Below are positions 34,872 through 44,228 of a stretch of DNA of 64,000 nucleotides, piece by piece. Numbering within the stretch: position 1 is the first letter of the stretch; each line of letters begins with the position of its first letter. Under the pieces are notes generated by a model. The model was not told where the DNA came from. It worked only from the letters and a program-made list of their open reading frames with translations, and searched no databases. The position numbers and the translations under genes are program-made. Source of the stretch: JAAXZI01 sp045863575 (GTDB taxonomy: Bacteria > Planctomycetota > Phycisphaerae > UBA1845 > PWPN01); NCBI GenBank assembly GCA_045863575.1, contig BTUC01000001.1:3693-67692 (forward strand), written 5' to 3'.

Positions 34872-35525
34872 TCAGCGCCGGTCGGCCTGCGTCGCGGCGG
34901 CAGAGGGGCGGGTTGCAGAGGCATCCGATCGTGCCCGGGCCGGTCGGCTGGCAGCGGGAGCGTGCCGGCCGGGCTCGCCTGCGCCCGGCTGCGTGCTGGC
35001 CACCAGAATACGATCGGTGATCTCGCCGGGCGCCGCACCCATTCGCCACTCGTCGGCTTCGCGGAAGATCCACACGACCACATCTCGTTGCGTCCGTTCG
35101 CGTCGATCGGGCTTCCGCAGTTCGACCACCGCGTGCACGTAATACTCCGGCGGCTCCTGCCGGTCGGGATAAACGCCCACGACGGCCACTTCGCGGACGC
35201 CCTGCCACACGCGCTCGAACTGCTCCTTGCCCGGCGACCGATAGGCGGTGCCGAACAACTCGCGGAACTTGTCGTAATCGCCCTCGGCGCAGACCTCCAA
35301 AGCATGGTGGATGAACTCGTTGAGGGTCACGTCGTCGGTCTTCAGGCGATGCGGAAAGATGACCGTCGGCGCCGCGGCATCGGGGTTCAGCACACGCAGC
35401 GAAGGCTGGTCGATGCTGCCCTCGTCAGTACCGGCGCCATCTCCTTTGCAGCCCGCCAGCAGCGCTAGAACTAATAATGGGGCACATGCCCCCGACGACC
35501 CATGAAGCTTGCCTGCAACCTTCAT
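34872..35525 (-). CDS. Lipoprotein of unknown function
   Basis: The 217-residue predicted lipoprotein has a signal with lipobox LLAGC (Cys near residue 26). The mature part has SLRVLNPDAAAPTVIFPHRLKTDDVTLNEFIHHALEVCAEGDYDKFRELFGTAY, then a beta-rich SnoaL/NTF2-like stretch (VREVAVVGVYPD, YYVHAVVELRKPD, VVVWIFREADEWRMGAAPG), and a Pro/Ala/Arg-rich tail. The pattern of a helix with L.E.CAEGDYDKFRELF followed by strands suggests an NTF2-like fold; I do not recognise the family further. GGGGGAG precedes the ATG at 35525. It is the first gene of the minus-strand group that continues with the cyclophilin, 210 bp downstream. Confidence 0.75.
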   Translation of the reverse strand: MKVAGKLHGSSGACAPLLVLALLAGCKGDGAGTDEGSIDQPSLRVLNPDAAAPTVIFPHRLKTDDVTLNEFIHHALEVCAEGDYDKFRELFGTAYRSPGKEQFERVWQGVREVAVVGVYPDRQEPPEYYVHAVVELRKPDRRERTQRDVVVWIFREADEWRMGAAPGEITDRILVASTQPGAGEPGRHAPAASRPARARSDASATRPSAAATQADRR

Positions 35526-36065
35526 CCCTGAACACTCCCCCGGCCGAACAGTATTCCAAGCAGCACGAAAAAAAGCGGCCGGCCGGCGCCCAATCATAGT
35601 GCACCCCTCCCACAGCGCCAATCGCCGCCCGATGCGGTGACCGGCGGTCTTGGCTCCTGTCGTCGCCCTGGCCTGCATCCGTGTTAAACCGTGCGACCAA
35701 ACGATTTACCGGCATGATCAATCGACAGCAGCCATCGCCGGTCTGAGCGCGGAGCTTGGCCGGAATCTCGAACGCCGAATGCACAAAAAAGCCGCACTAC
35801 CCGACGGCACGACCGATAATGCGCCGGAGTCGCCCGGCGCAGAAAATGCGCTCCGAATTCTTCTTGTATGCACTGCCTGCCGCTGGTATGCTCTGCCGAG
35901 TCTGACTGGCCGCGGAGGCGACCACCGCCGGTCGGGACCATTTCTGCTGCGTGTCGCGGAGCGATTCCCGGCAGCACGATGATGGAAGTGAATATCGCTG
36001 GAGCTGTCCCGCGGAAGACGGCCCGCGTGATCTGTCCTCTCTTAAGCGATGCAGGAGGAACAACC
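35526..36065. other. 540-bp intergenic region
   Basis: No convincing gene is seen; short ORFs on both strands have no recognisable content. A weak promoter-like pair, TTGTAT (35864-35869), 17 bp, TATGCT (35887-35892), points toward the long protein gene at 36066 and leaves a leader of about 170 bp. The leader ends in GCAGGAGGAACAACC before the ATG. Confidence 0.35.
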
Positions 36066-39000
36066 ATGCAAAAATCCCGTTACCACCTTTTTACGTCTGT
36101 TCCTGCCTCAGTACTGTTATATAGTTTAATTGCCTCTGGACCTGCACTGGCCGCGCAGTACGTCATCTATGACCTGGGCGACCTCGGAGGCCCGCGGGCC
36201 GAGGCCCGCGACATCAACAATGCGGGCCAGATCTGCGGCTTCTCCACCATCTCTGACGGCGGCAGGGAGCATGTGTTCTCCGCTTCGCTGCTCAACGGGA
36301 CGCCCCAGATGGTCGACATCGGGCTGTTGTCCAACCGCGTCAGGGGGCGAGGTTACGGCATCGACTCCAACGGCCGGATCGTCGGAGAGATGAGCAACAG
36401 CAGCGGCGGTACGGTTGGCTTTCTGTACAACCCCGCCACCGGCACGCTCTCCGCGCCGATATCCAATGGCAACCGCCCCAACGCCATCAACGATTCCGGC
36501 GTGATCGTCGGCGGCAGCACCAGCAGCAATGTCGGATTCATTCAGAACGGCTCGACCAACATCCAGATGCCCGACGACGGCGAGGCTTACGACGTCAACA
36601 ACGCCGGCCTGGTCACCGGCCACATGCAATTCGGCTCGCTGACCCACGCCGTTCTCTGGGAGGTGGCCACCGCCGCGAGCGTGCCGCCCCAGGACCTGGG
36701 CACGCTGGGAGGCCAGAATAGCTGGGGATTCGGCCTCAACGAAGCCGGCGTCATTGTCGGCCAATCGGTGACCGGAGTGGACCAGTTGAACCGCTCGCGC
36801 GCCTTCCGGTGGACCAACTCCGGCGGCATGCAGCAGCTTCCCGTTCTCTCCGCCCACACGGACAGCCAGGCGCGCGACGTCAATGAGAATGGCGTCATCG
36901 TCGGCTGGTGCTGGACCACCGTCAACGTCAACTCGGCCACCATCTGGACGGATTCGGCCACAGCGGTTGACCTCAACACGCTGATCCCCGCCGGCACCGA
37001 CTGGACCCGCCTGGACCAGGCCTGGGCCATCAACGACAACGGATGGATCGTCGGCAAGGGCTACCGCACCGGAAGCAGCACGAACAGCCGCGCGTTTCTG
37101 CTGGTGCCCGATCGCGATGGCGACGGGATCTCCGACGCCACCGACAACTGCCCGGACGACGCCAACCCCAACCAGTCGGACGATGACAGCGACGGGGTGG
37201 GCGACGCCTGCGACAACTGCCTCGCCGACCCCAACCCCGGCCAGGAGGATCAGGACGGCGACGAAGTCGGCGATCTCTGCGACAACTGCCCGGCGGATGC
37301 CAACTCCGATCAGGCGGACGTCGATGGTGATGACGTAGGTGACATCTGCGACGGATGCCCGGAAGATGCGAACAAGCTCGATCCCGGCGTGTGCGGCTGC
37401 GGCGTGGCTGATACCGATTCAGACGGCGACGGCACGCCGGATTGCATCGATGAGTGCGACGCCGATCCCGACAAGATCGAGGCCGGCGTGTGCGGCTGCG
37501 GTGTAGCCGACACCGATTCCGATGGAGACGACACCCCCGACTGCAACGACGGATGCAGCGATGACCCGGGCAAGGTCGCTCCCGGAGCCTGCGGCTGCGG
37601 CGTGGCCGACACCGACACGGATGGCGACGGCACGCCCGACTGCAACGATGCATGCCCCAGCGACCCCGCCAAGACTGCTCCCGGTGTGTGCGGCTGCGGA
37701 ACGGCTGATACCGATGGCGACAGCGACGGCACACCGGACTGCAACGACGGATGCCCGGCAGACCCTGCCAAGACCAGCCCCGGCCTCTGCGGCTGTGGCG
37801 CGGCCGATACAGACACCGATAGCGACGGGTCACCCGACTGTGTGGACGAGTGCGATGACGATCCGGCGAAGATCGAGCCCGGCGTGTGCGGCTGCGGCGT
37901 GAGCGACGTGGATTCCGACAATGACGGCACGGCGGACTGCCTCGACGGATGTCCCAGCGATGCCGACAAGACCGCACCCGGCCTCTGCGGCTGCGGCATC
38001 CCGGATACGGATTCTGACGCGGATGGCACGCCTGACTGCAACGACACCTGCCCCAATGATGCCGGCAAAATTGAACCGGGCGCCTGTGGCTGCGGCACAC
38101 CAGACACGGACAGCGACGGCGACGGCACGGCCAACTGCGTCGACAACGACGATGACAACGACGGCGTAGACGACGCCGAGGACAGCGCGCCGCTCAATCC
38201 GCTGCTCTGCCGTGATCTGGACGCCGACACGTGCGATGACTGCGCGTCCGGCACTGACGATACGGCAAACGACGGGCCGGATGACGACGGGGATGGCATC
38301 TGCAACGCCGCAGATCTCTGTCCGAACGATCCGGCCAAACTCGAGCCCGGCACGTGCGGTTGCGGCGTCGCCGACACGGACGGCGATGCGGACGGCACCC
38401 CAGACTGCCAGGACAGCTGCCCCGCCGACCCCGCCAAGATTGACCCCGGCCAGTGCGGCTGCGGCAATGCGGATAGTGACAGCGACGGAGACGGCGTGGC
38501 CGACTGCAACGATGCTTGCCCGGATGATCCCGACAAGATCGAGCCCGGCGCATGCGGGTGCGGGGTGGCCGACACGGATTCGGACGGTGACGCTACGGCC
38601 GACTGCCAGGACGGTTGCCCGAGCGATCCGGCCAAGACCAACGCCGGCGTGTGCGGCTGCGGCGTAGCGGATACCGACACGGACGGCGACACGGTGCCCG
38701 ATTGCATCGACGTCTGCGACGGCGAGAACGATACCACCGATACGGATCAGGACGGCACGCCCGATTGTCAGGACGGCTGCCCGAATGATCCGGCGAAACT
38801 GGGCGCCGGCCTCTGCGGTTGCGGTACACCGGACACGGATACCGACAGTGACGGCACGCCCGACTGCAATGACGCGTGCGTGAATGACCCCGCCAAGACG
38901 CAACCAGGCCAGTGTGGCTGCGGAACCGCCGACACCGACACCGACTCGGATGGTGTGGCCGACTGCAACGACGCCTGCGCGGAGGATCCGGCCAAGTTCG

Positions 39001-40769
39001 AGCCGGGTGTCTGCGGCTGCGGCACGGCAGATACTGACTCTGACGACGACGGCACGCCCGACTGCGTGGATACCTGCCCGAATGATCCGGCCAAGATCGC
39101 GCCGGGCATTTGCGGCTGCGGCACGCCCGATACGGACAGCGATGGCGACAGTACGGCGGACTGCTACGACGGTTGCCCGAATGATCCCGCCAAAACCGCG
39201 CCGGGCGAGTGCGGCTGCGGTGTGGCCGAGACGGACACCGACGCAGACGGCGCCCCCGACTGCATCGACATCTGCCCGCATGACGCCAATAACGATGCCG
39301 ATCAGGACGGCGTCTGCGGTGACGTGGACGGCTGCCCCAACGACGCTGCCAAGACCGAACCGGGCCAGTGCGGTTGCGGCGTCGCCGACACGGATACTGA
39401 CGCGGATGGCACCGCCGACTGCAACGATGGCTGCGTAGACGACCCGGCCAAGACTGAGCCGGGGGTCTGTGGCTGCGGTGTGGCCGATACGGATACGGAC
39501 GACGACGGCACGCCGGATTGCAACGATCAGTGCCCCGATGACGCCGGCAAGGTCGAGCCGGGCCTCTGCGGCTGCGGTGTGGCCGACGATGACGCCGATG
39601 CCGACGGCACGCCGGACTGCAACGATCAGTGCCCGAACGATCCGGCCAAGACCGCGCCGGGTGCGTGCGGCTGCGGGACCAGCGATGCCGATACCGACGC
39701 GGACGGCACGCCCGACTGCAACGATGGTTGCCCCAACGACGCGGCCAAGACCGCGCCGGGTGAGTGTGGCTGCGGCGTGGCCGATACAGACAGCGATTCC
39801 GACGGCGTCGCGAACTGCAACGATGCGTGTCCGAACGACCCGGACAATGACGCGGATGGCGACGGCATCTGCGGCGACGTGGATGGCTGTCCGACCGATC
39901 CGGACAAGGCTGAACCGGGTGAGTGCGGCTGCGGCGTGGCCGATACGGACAGCGACTCTGACGGCACCGCTGACTGCAATGACGGCTGCCCGCAGGACCC
40001 CGCCAAATCCGCTCCGGGCGCGTGCGGTTGTGGCCAGCCGGACGACGACACCGACGGGGACACGGTCGCGGATTGCATCGACAACTGCCCGAATGAGCCC
40101 AACGCCGATCAGGCGGACTCGGATCAGGATGGCATCGGCGATGCCTGCGATCAGCCGGGCACCATGACCCTGACGGCCGTGAAGGATGCCTTCCTCCGCA
40201 AGGCGCCCGGCGATGACCTCAACGAAGGTGCCAACCGGAGCCTCCGCGTCTCACGATCCGGTTTCAACCGGACGGTGGTGGCCTTTGACCTGAGCGGCGT
40301 CAATACCGCCGGCGTCACCAAGGCCACGCTCGTTCTGAACATCTCTGACTATCCGGTGGGCTGGCTGCTCAATTGGAATGATCGAGAGATTACCGCACAT
40401 CGGCTCCTGGAGGACTGGACCGAAGGAAATGGATGGAACCTCGGCAACAACATCCGCGGAAGCGGCGCGGGCGTGACCTGGGACTGCGCCACCGACACCA
40501 ACATCGCCAACCGCAACACCGACTGTCCGCACAAGTGGCACGGCGGCGAGTTTGCACCCAACACCGCTCCGGGCGTGGAGCACTGGCTGCTGATGCCGCG
40601 GGAGGTTCGCTGGGACGTGACCGCCGATGTTCAGGCCGGGGCCGGGTTCGGCTGGCTCCTGAAGAAGGAGAAAGAGAACAAGCTGGGCACGGTGGACTAC
40701 TACTCGAGGGAAGGCGCCGCCGCGGCCGGCAACCCGGCTCTGGCCCCGCGCCTGGTCCTCGAGTACTGA
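36066..40769 (+). CDS. Very large secreted protein: HAF repeats, 24 Cys/Asp-rich repeats, C-terminal DNRLRE-like domain
   Basis: The 1567-residue protein has a signal peptide (about 1-30, ending GPALAAQ). Residues about 33-345 are HAF-type repeats (VIYDLGDLGGPRAEARDINNAGQICGFS, AINDSGVIVGG, GLNEAGVIVGQS, DVNENGVIVGW, AINDNGWIVGK), likely a propeller. Three thrombospondin type 3-like units follow (DNCPDDANPNQSDDDSDGVGDACD). Then come 24 copies of a unit of about 33 residues, of form CGCGVADTDSDGDGTPDCNDGCPNDPAKTxPG, up to residue about 1360. The last about 205 residues resemble a DNRLRE beta domain (AVKDAFLRKAPGDDLNEGANRSLRV, VVAFDLSGV). The repeats should bind many Ca2+ ions and form disulfides, giving a rigid stalk. 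The gene has a strong ribosome-binding site and a hairpin terminator downstream. Confidence 0.85.
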   Translation: MQKSRYHLFTSVPASVLLYSLIASGPALAAQYVIYDLGDLGGPRAEARDINNAGQICGFSTISDGGREHVFSASLLNGTPQMVDIGLLSNRVRGRGYGIDSNGRIVGEMSNSSGGTVGFLYNPATGTLSAPISNGNRPNAINDSGVIVGGSTSSNVGFIQNGSTNIQMPDDGEAYDVNNAGLVTGHMQFGSLTHAVLWEVATAASVPPQDLGTLGGQNSWGFGLNEAGVIVGQSVTGVDQLNRSRAFRWTNSGGMQQLPVLSAHTDSQARDVNENGVIVGWCWTTVNVNSATIWTDSATAVDLNTLIPAGTDWTRLDQAWAINDNGWIVGKGYRTGSSTNSRAFLLVPDRDGDGISDATDNCPDDANPNQSDDDSDGVGDACDNCLADPNPGQEDQDGDEVGDLCDNCPADANSDQADVDGDDVGDICDGCPEDANKLDPGVCGCGVADTDSDGDGTPDCIDECDADPDKIEAGVCGCGVADTDSDGDDTPDCNDGCSDDPGKVAPGACGCGVADTDTDGDGTPDCNDACPSDPAKTAPGVCGCGTADTDGDSDGTPDCNDGCPADPAKTSPGLCGCGAADTDTDSDGSPDCVDECDDDPAKIEPGVCGCGVSDVDSDNDGTADCLDGCPSDADKTAPGLCGCGIPDTDSDADGTPDCNDTCPNDAGKIEPGACGCGTPDTDSDGDGTANCVDNDDDNDGVDDAEDSAPLNPLLCRDLDADTCDDCASGTDDTANDGPDDDGDGICNAADLCPNDPAKLEPGTCGCGVADTDGDADGTPDCQDSCPADPAKIDPGQCGCGNADSDSDGDGVADCNDACPDDPDKIEPGACGCGVADTDSDGDATADCQDGCPSDPAKTNAGVCGCGVADTDTDGDTVPDCIDVCDGENDTTDTDQDGTPDCQDGCPNDPAKLGAGLCGCGTPDTDTDSDGTPDCNDACVNDPAKTQPGQCGCGTADTDTDSDGVADCNDACAEDPAKFEPGVCGCGTADTDSDDDGTPDCVDTCPNDPAKIAPGICGCGTPDTDSDGDSTADCYDGCPNDPAKTAPGECGCGVAETDTDADGAPDCIDICPHDANNDADQDGVCGDVDGCPNDAAKTEPGQCGCGVADTDTDADGTADCNDGCVDDPAKTEPGVCGCGVADTDTDDDGTPDCNDQCPDDAGKVEPGLCGCGVADDDADADGTPDCNDQCPNDPAKTAPGACGCGTSDADTDADGTPDCNDGCPNDAAKTAPGECGCGVADTDSDSDGVANCNDACPNDPDNDADGDGICGDVDGCPTDPDKAEPGECGCGVADTDSDSDGTADCNDGCPQDPAKSAPGACGCGQPDDDTDGDTVADCIDNCPNEPNADQADSDQDGIGDACDQPGTMTLTAVKDAFLRKAPGDDLNEGANRSLRVSRSGFNRTVVAFDLSGVNTAGVTKATLVLNISDYPVGWLLNWNDREITAHRLLEDWTEGNGWNLGNNIRGSGAGVTWDCATDTNIANRNTDCPHKWHGGEFAPNTAPGVEHWLLMPREVRWDVTADVQAGAGFGWLLKKEKENKLGTVDYYSREGAAAAGNPALAPRLVLEY
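37380..40080 (+). repeat. 99-bp coding repeat, 24 copies of CGCG-type unit
   Basis: Each unit encodes about 33 residues with CGCG, an Asp-rich DxDxDGDGxxDC loop, a second Cys pair and DPAKxxPG. I counted 24 CGCG motifs. Three places deviate: a break at about 38120-38330 (NDDDNDGVDDAEDSAP region), and two units that contain an extra NDADQDGVCGDVDGC or NDADGDGICGDVDGC insert (about 39290-39330 and 39845-39890). Synonymous differences are many, so the copies are old rather than freshly amplified. Confidence 0.9.
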
Positions 40770-40889
40770 GCGCCGTCTTCATCTGCAAGACCGGCATCTT
40801 GCAGACCGGCTGGAAGCGCATTGGAGAAGCCAGGCTGCCCGTGCGGCAGACAGTAACGTCGCACGGGCGGCCCTCGTCTGAACCGCGTC

Positions 40890-40928
40890 AGGCCGTCCCG
40901 CCTTCATGGCGGGGCGGCCTCTTTTCTT
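40890..40928 (+). terminator. Rho-independent terminator after the large repeat protein gene
   Basis: AGGCCGTCCCGCC and GGCGGGGCGGCCT pair with a single G-T wobble around a five-base loop (TTCAT), followed by CTTTTCTT. The hairpin lies 120 bp after the stop codon. This is the best terminator in the window. Confidence 0.88.
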
Positions 40929-41018
40929 ACCGCGCTTCCATAACGCACGGCACGCGGCACTCGCGAACGCACAGTGGGCTATACTGGACGCCTTGGATCC
41001 CAAGTTGTAAGGGGACTT

Positions 41019-41492
41019 TCAGGTTGGCCTGTCGCCGAGTTTCAGATACATGGCGGCATCGCACCGCGCGGACATGTGCTCCGGCCGGAACGGGCGGAAG
41101 CCGAAGGAACGATACAAACCGATCGCCTCTTTGAGCACGCTGGCGGTTTCGAGCTGAACCCGGGTGAAACCCAGTGTCCGGGCGCGGTCCAGAGCGTGTC
41201 GAAGGATGGTCTTTCCCAGACCCTTCCCGCGCAGATCGCGTCGCAGGTACATCTTGCGCAACTCGCAGACTCCCGGACCCAAAGGGTACAGGCCATAACA
41301 GCCGACCAGCCGGTTCTGCTCGTCAATCAGCAGTTGGAAGCATCCGCCTCGGGCAGCGTAGTTGCCCTCCAGGTCGGACAAGTCCGCATCCGTAGAGGCC
41401 GGATCAGGCGCCAGTCCGTACTCGTCCAGTATGCCGAACACCAGCTCACGTACACCGTCGCCATCGGCACCACAGGCAGACCGGAATTGCAT
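41019..41492 (-). CDS. GNAT family N-acetyltransferase
   Basis: The 157-residue cytosolic enzyme is expected to transfer an acetyl group from acetyl-CoA to an unknown amine. Seen are the GNAT strand and helix motifs: FQLLIDEQNRLVGCYGLYPL, ELRKMYLRRDLRGKGLGKTILRHALDRA with the CoA-binding R-x-x-G-K-G, and the closing VQLETASVLKEAIGLYRSFGFRP. I start at Met 41492 (MQFRSACGADGDGVREL); 14 upstream codons of the longer frame were dropped. It lies downstream of the topoisomerase gene on the same strand after 79 bp. Confidence 0.88.
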   Translation of the reverse strand: MQFRSACGADGDGVRELVFGILDEYGLAPDPASTDADLSDLEGNYAARGGCFQLLIDEQNRLVGCYGLYPLGPGVCELRKMYLRRDLRGKGLGKTILRHALDRARTLGFTRVQLETASVLKEAIGLYRSFGFRPFRPEHMSARCDAAMYLKLGDRPT

Positions 41493-41571
41493 GACAGATC
41501 GCCCTACCCAGCCGCTCAAACCACCGTCAACCATCGGCGCATTATCTTCGGAAGCCTATCTCCAGACCAGT

Positions 41572-42684
41572 TCAGGCGGAGCGGCGCTTCCTGGCGGGAA
41601 CCGCCGGAGCTGTTGAATCCGGGCACCGGGCCGCCCGGCGCAGCAGCGCCATGACCACCCGCTCCGGATCAGGGCTGCGTCCACCGCGCTTCTGCACACA
41701 GGCTTTCACCAGAACCTCAAAAAGCGATCCGTCCTCAAAGCAGCGCAAGGCATACGGGTGGATGTAGTAGTTCCGGCAAACCGACGGTGTATTGCCCAGC
41801 CGGGCGGCGACCTCCTTGATCGCCTGAACGATCTGCTTTCTGCCGGCGGTTTTCGAGGTGCACGGCCCGGATTCCAGGAACTTCTCCACCACCAGCACCG
41901 TCCCCGCCCAGGTGCGGAAATCCTTGGCCGTGAAATCCTCGCCGGTGACGTCGCGCACATAGTCATTCACGTCCGCCGACTCGACGTCGCACGTCTGCCC
42001 GGCGTCATCGACGTACTGAAACAGCTCCTGCCCGGGCAGATCCTGGCAGCGCTTGATGATCCTGGCCAGGCGGGCATCGGAGAATTGGACCTCGCGCCGC
42101 TTACCACTTTTGCCCTGATAACGGATCTGCACGCGTGCGCCGCTCACCTTGACATGCCGATCCCGGAGCGTGGTCAGGCCAAACGAGTTGTTCTGCGCGG
42201 CGTATTCGTCGTTGCCCACCCGGATGTGCGTTTCATCCAGCAAATGCACCACTGTCGCCAGCACTTTCTCGCGTTTGAGCCCGGGAAGGCGCATGTGCCG
42301 TGCAATGATCCGCCGAATGGCCGGCAACGCTTTGCCAAAGGCCGCCATGCGATGGAATTTGGTTGCCGCACCGACTTCCCGCCACTTGTCATGATAGCGG
42401 TATTGTTTGCGCCCCCGGTCGTCGCGGCCGATCGCCTGAATATGGCCGTTGGCATGGGGGCAGATCCACACATCCGTCCAGGCTGGAGGAATGACCAGGC
42501 TCCGGATCCGCGCCAGCACGTCTGGGGCCTTGAGCGGACGGCCATCGGCGCCCTTGTATCCAAAACCCCGGCCCTGCCGCACCCGGCGGATGCCCGGCTG
42601 AGTATCGGTCACGTAACGCAGCCCGGCGTAACGCGCGGCCGCGGCCGGATCCTGACGGGGATCGGGTAATGTGCGGACAGCCAT
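41572..42684 (-). CDS. DNA topoisomerase IB (poxvirus-type)
   Basis: The 370-residue enzyme relaxes supercoils through a 3'-phosphotyrosine link. N-terminal clamp: GFGYKGADGRPLKAPDVLARIRSLVIPPAWTDVWICPHANGHIQAIGRDDRGRKQYRYHDKWREV. Catalytic domain: VLATVVHLLDETHIRVGNDEYAAQNNSFGLTTLRDRHVKVSG, DFTAKDFRTWAGTVLV (Arg and Asp of the pentad region), and the tyrosine in SVCRNYYIHPYAL near residue 320. The length matches bacterial TopIB. The C-terminus is short and basic (ARKRRSA). Bacterial TopIB genes are patchily distributed and are thought to move horizontally. Nothing mobile is seen beside this one. Confidence 0.94.
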   Translation of the reverse strand: MAVRTLPDPRQDPAAAARYAGLRYVTDTQPGIRRVRQGRGFGYKGADGRPLKAPDVLARIRSLVIPPAWTDVWICPHANGHIQAIGRDDRGRKQYRYHDKWREVGAATKFHRMAAFGKALPAIRRIIARHMRLPGLKREKVLATVVHLLDETHIRVGNDEYAAQNNSFGLTTLRDRHVKVSGARVQIRYQGKSGKRREVQFSDARLARIIKRCQDLPGQELFQYVDDAGQTCDVESADVNDYVRDVTGEDFTAKDFRTWAGTVLVVEKFLESGPCTSKTAGRKQIVQAIKEVAARLGNTPSVCRNYYIHPYALRCFEDGSLFEVLVKACVQKRGGRSPDPERVVMALLRRAARCPDSTAPAVPARKRRSA

Positions 42685-42953
42685 GACAGGCCCTCAATGA
42701 AGTCGCCGGCTGTCGTGTCCGGACGATTCTAGCCTTCAGACCTGCCGAAGCATGATCGACTTTACCACCCACCATGCGCTGTAAACTCATGAGCAGCATG
42801 AGGAACGAACAACGTGCGCACCAGCCGACCGGCGAACGGGGTCGACCCGACGGCTGGCTGGTCGCGCCGCGGCTCGGCCCCACATCGTGAGGCGATTCTC
42901 ACGCCCGCGGGCTCTCAACCGTCTCCCCCGCCTTGTCCGATAAGTAATGCAAC

Positions 42954-43961
42954 ATGGCCGACGTACTCGATCAAGCCGAAGTTGATGCTCTGCTATCGGC
43001 AGTGGACGCCGGAGCCGCCACGGCCGCCCCCCCACCAGACGTCTTTGTCCGCACGCATCGCCGCCCCCAGGAAATCCGCACCTACGACTTCAAACGTCCT
43101 GAGCGCGTCAGCAAGGACCAGATGCGTTCCTTGGAGGCGATCCACGAGAGCTTCGCCCGCAATTTTGGTGCGTCGCTTTCCGGTTTCCTGCGGACGATCG
43201 TCGAGGTCCGCGTTGCCACCATCGAGCAGCTCACCTACAGCGAGTTCATCCACTCTCTGCCCAACCCGACCTGCTTCAACCTGCTGAACGCCACGCCGCT
43301 GGAGGGGCAACTCTGCCTCGAGATCAGCCCGCTGATCATTTACCCCATCATCGATCGCCTGCTGGGCGGATCGAACGCCGAAATGTTCATCCCCCAGCGG
43401 CCGTTGACGGCCATCGAGTGGCGCCTGGTCAAGCGCATCACCGACCGAGCCGTCATTAATTTCACGGAAGTCTGGGCCAACCTCGTACCCGTCAAATTCG
43501 AGTTGGCAGAAACTGAATCGAACCCCCACCTCGTGCAGATCGTTGCCCCCAATGAAGTGGTGGTGGTTATCGGCCTGGAACTCAAGATGGGCAGCCGCGC
43601 CGGAACCATGACCCTGTGCATCCCCTTTAATGTTATCGAGCCCGTGATGGGTAAGCTGGCCACCCAGAGTTGGCTGGCCTACCAGCGCAAGGCCGCCAGT
43701 CACCAGCAGCGCGAGCAACTGGCCACTCACCTGCGGTCCGCGGAGGTCAATTTGCGGGCGTTCCTGGCCGCCACGACTATCACCGTGCACGACCTGATCC
43801 GGCTCAAGCCCGGTGACATTATTCCCACCCCCAAGCTGGCCAACTCGGAGCTCGTCCTCCAGGTTGAAGACCGCAGCAAGTTCGCCGGCCGGCTCTACCA
43901 GCACAAGGGTTTACGTTGCATTCGGCTCACGCGCCTGGCCGAGCAGGACGAGTCCCTGTAG
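42954..43961 (+). CDS. fliM: Flagellar motor switch protein FliM
   Basis: The 335-residue switch-complex protein binds CheY-P and stacks on FliG and FliN at the base of the flagellum. The N-terminus MADVLDQAEVDALLSAVDAG corresponds to the CheY-binding peptide (usually LSQxEIDALL). The middle CheC-like domain includes EIRTYDFKRPERVSKDQMRSLEAIHESFARNFGASLSGFLRTIVEV and PLEGQLCLEISPLIIYPIIDRLLGG. The C-terminal FliN-like domain covers about 255-330 (ATTITVHDLIRLKPGDIIPTPKLANSELVLQVEDRSKFAGRLYQHKGLRCIRL). It stands apart from other flagellar genes, as often seen in planctomycetes. The organism is likely able to make flagella in some life stage. Confidence 0.95.
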   Translation: MADVLDQAEVDALLSAVDAGAATAAPPPDVFVRTHRRPQEIRTYDFKRPERVSKDQMRSLEAIHESFARNFGASLSGFLRTIVEVRVATIEQLTYSEFIHSLPNPTCFNLLNATPLEGQLCLEISPLIIYPIIDRLLGGSNAEMFIPQRPLTAIEWRLVKRITDRAVINFTEVWANLVPVKFELAETESNPHLVQIVAPNEVVVVIGLELKMGSRAGTMTLCIPFNVIEPVMGKLATQSWLAYQRKAASHQQREQLATHLRSAEVNLRAFLAATTITVHDLIRLKPGDIIPTPKLANSELVLQVEDRSKFAGRLYQHKGLRCIRLTRLAEQDESL

Positions 43962-44052
43962 ACCCGCTGACGTACCATGACCTGACCCGCAGCGCTGCAC
44001 CGCCGCCATTTCGGGACCGCCCCGCGCAACGGTGTACTTGTTCATTTCGCAC

Positions 44053-44081
44053 TTGATCCGGGTGCCGGGGAACGTTACATT
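44053..44081 (+). promoter_or_regulatory. Sigma-70-like promoter candidate
   Basis: TTGATC (44053-44058), 17 bp, TACATT (44076-44081) lie about 150 bp upstream of the gene starting at 44229. The -35 matches four and the -10 four of six consensus positions. Confidence 0.4.
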
Positions 44082-44228
44082 CGAGAGGTCGTGGAGACCG
44101 GACGGCCGGGCAGAAGGCCCGGAGAACGGCCATAACCGGACTGCTGCCGCGGCTGGCTGTGGTTCGGCTTTAATGTTCACTTCGATCAGTTCATCCACCG
44201 GCACCGGGCCGGCGCGAGGGAGGTCGCA

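Noticed and set aside
35684..36067. Minus-strand frame of 127 codons in the 540-bp intergenic region
   Set aside because: No family features and no ribosome-binding site; its start overlaps the start of the large plus-strand gene.
37310..39281. Several long frames on both strands across the Cys/Asp repeat array
   Set aside because: The 99-bp coding repeat is a multiple of three, so alternative frames stay open and look repetitive; they are shadows of the real gene.
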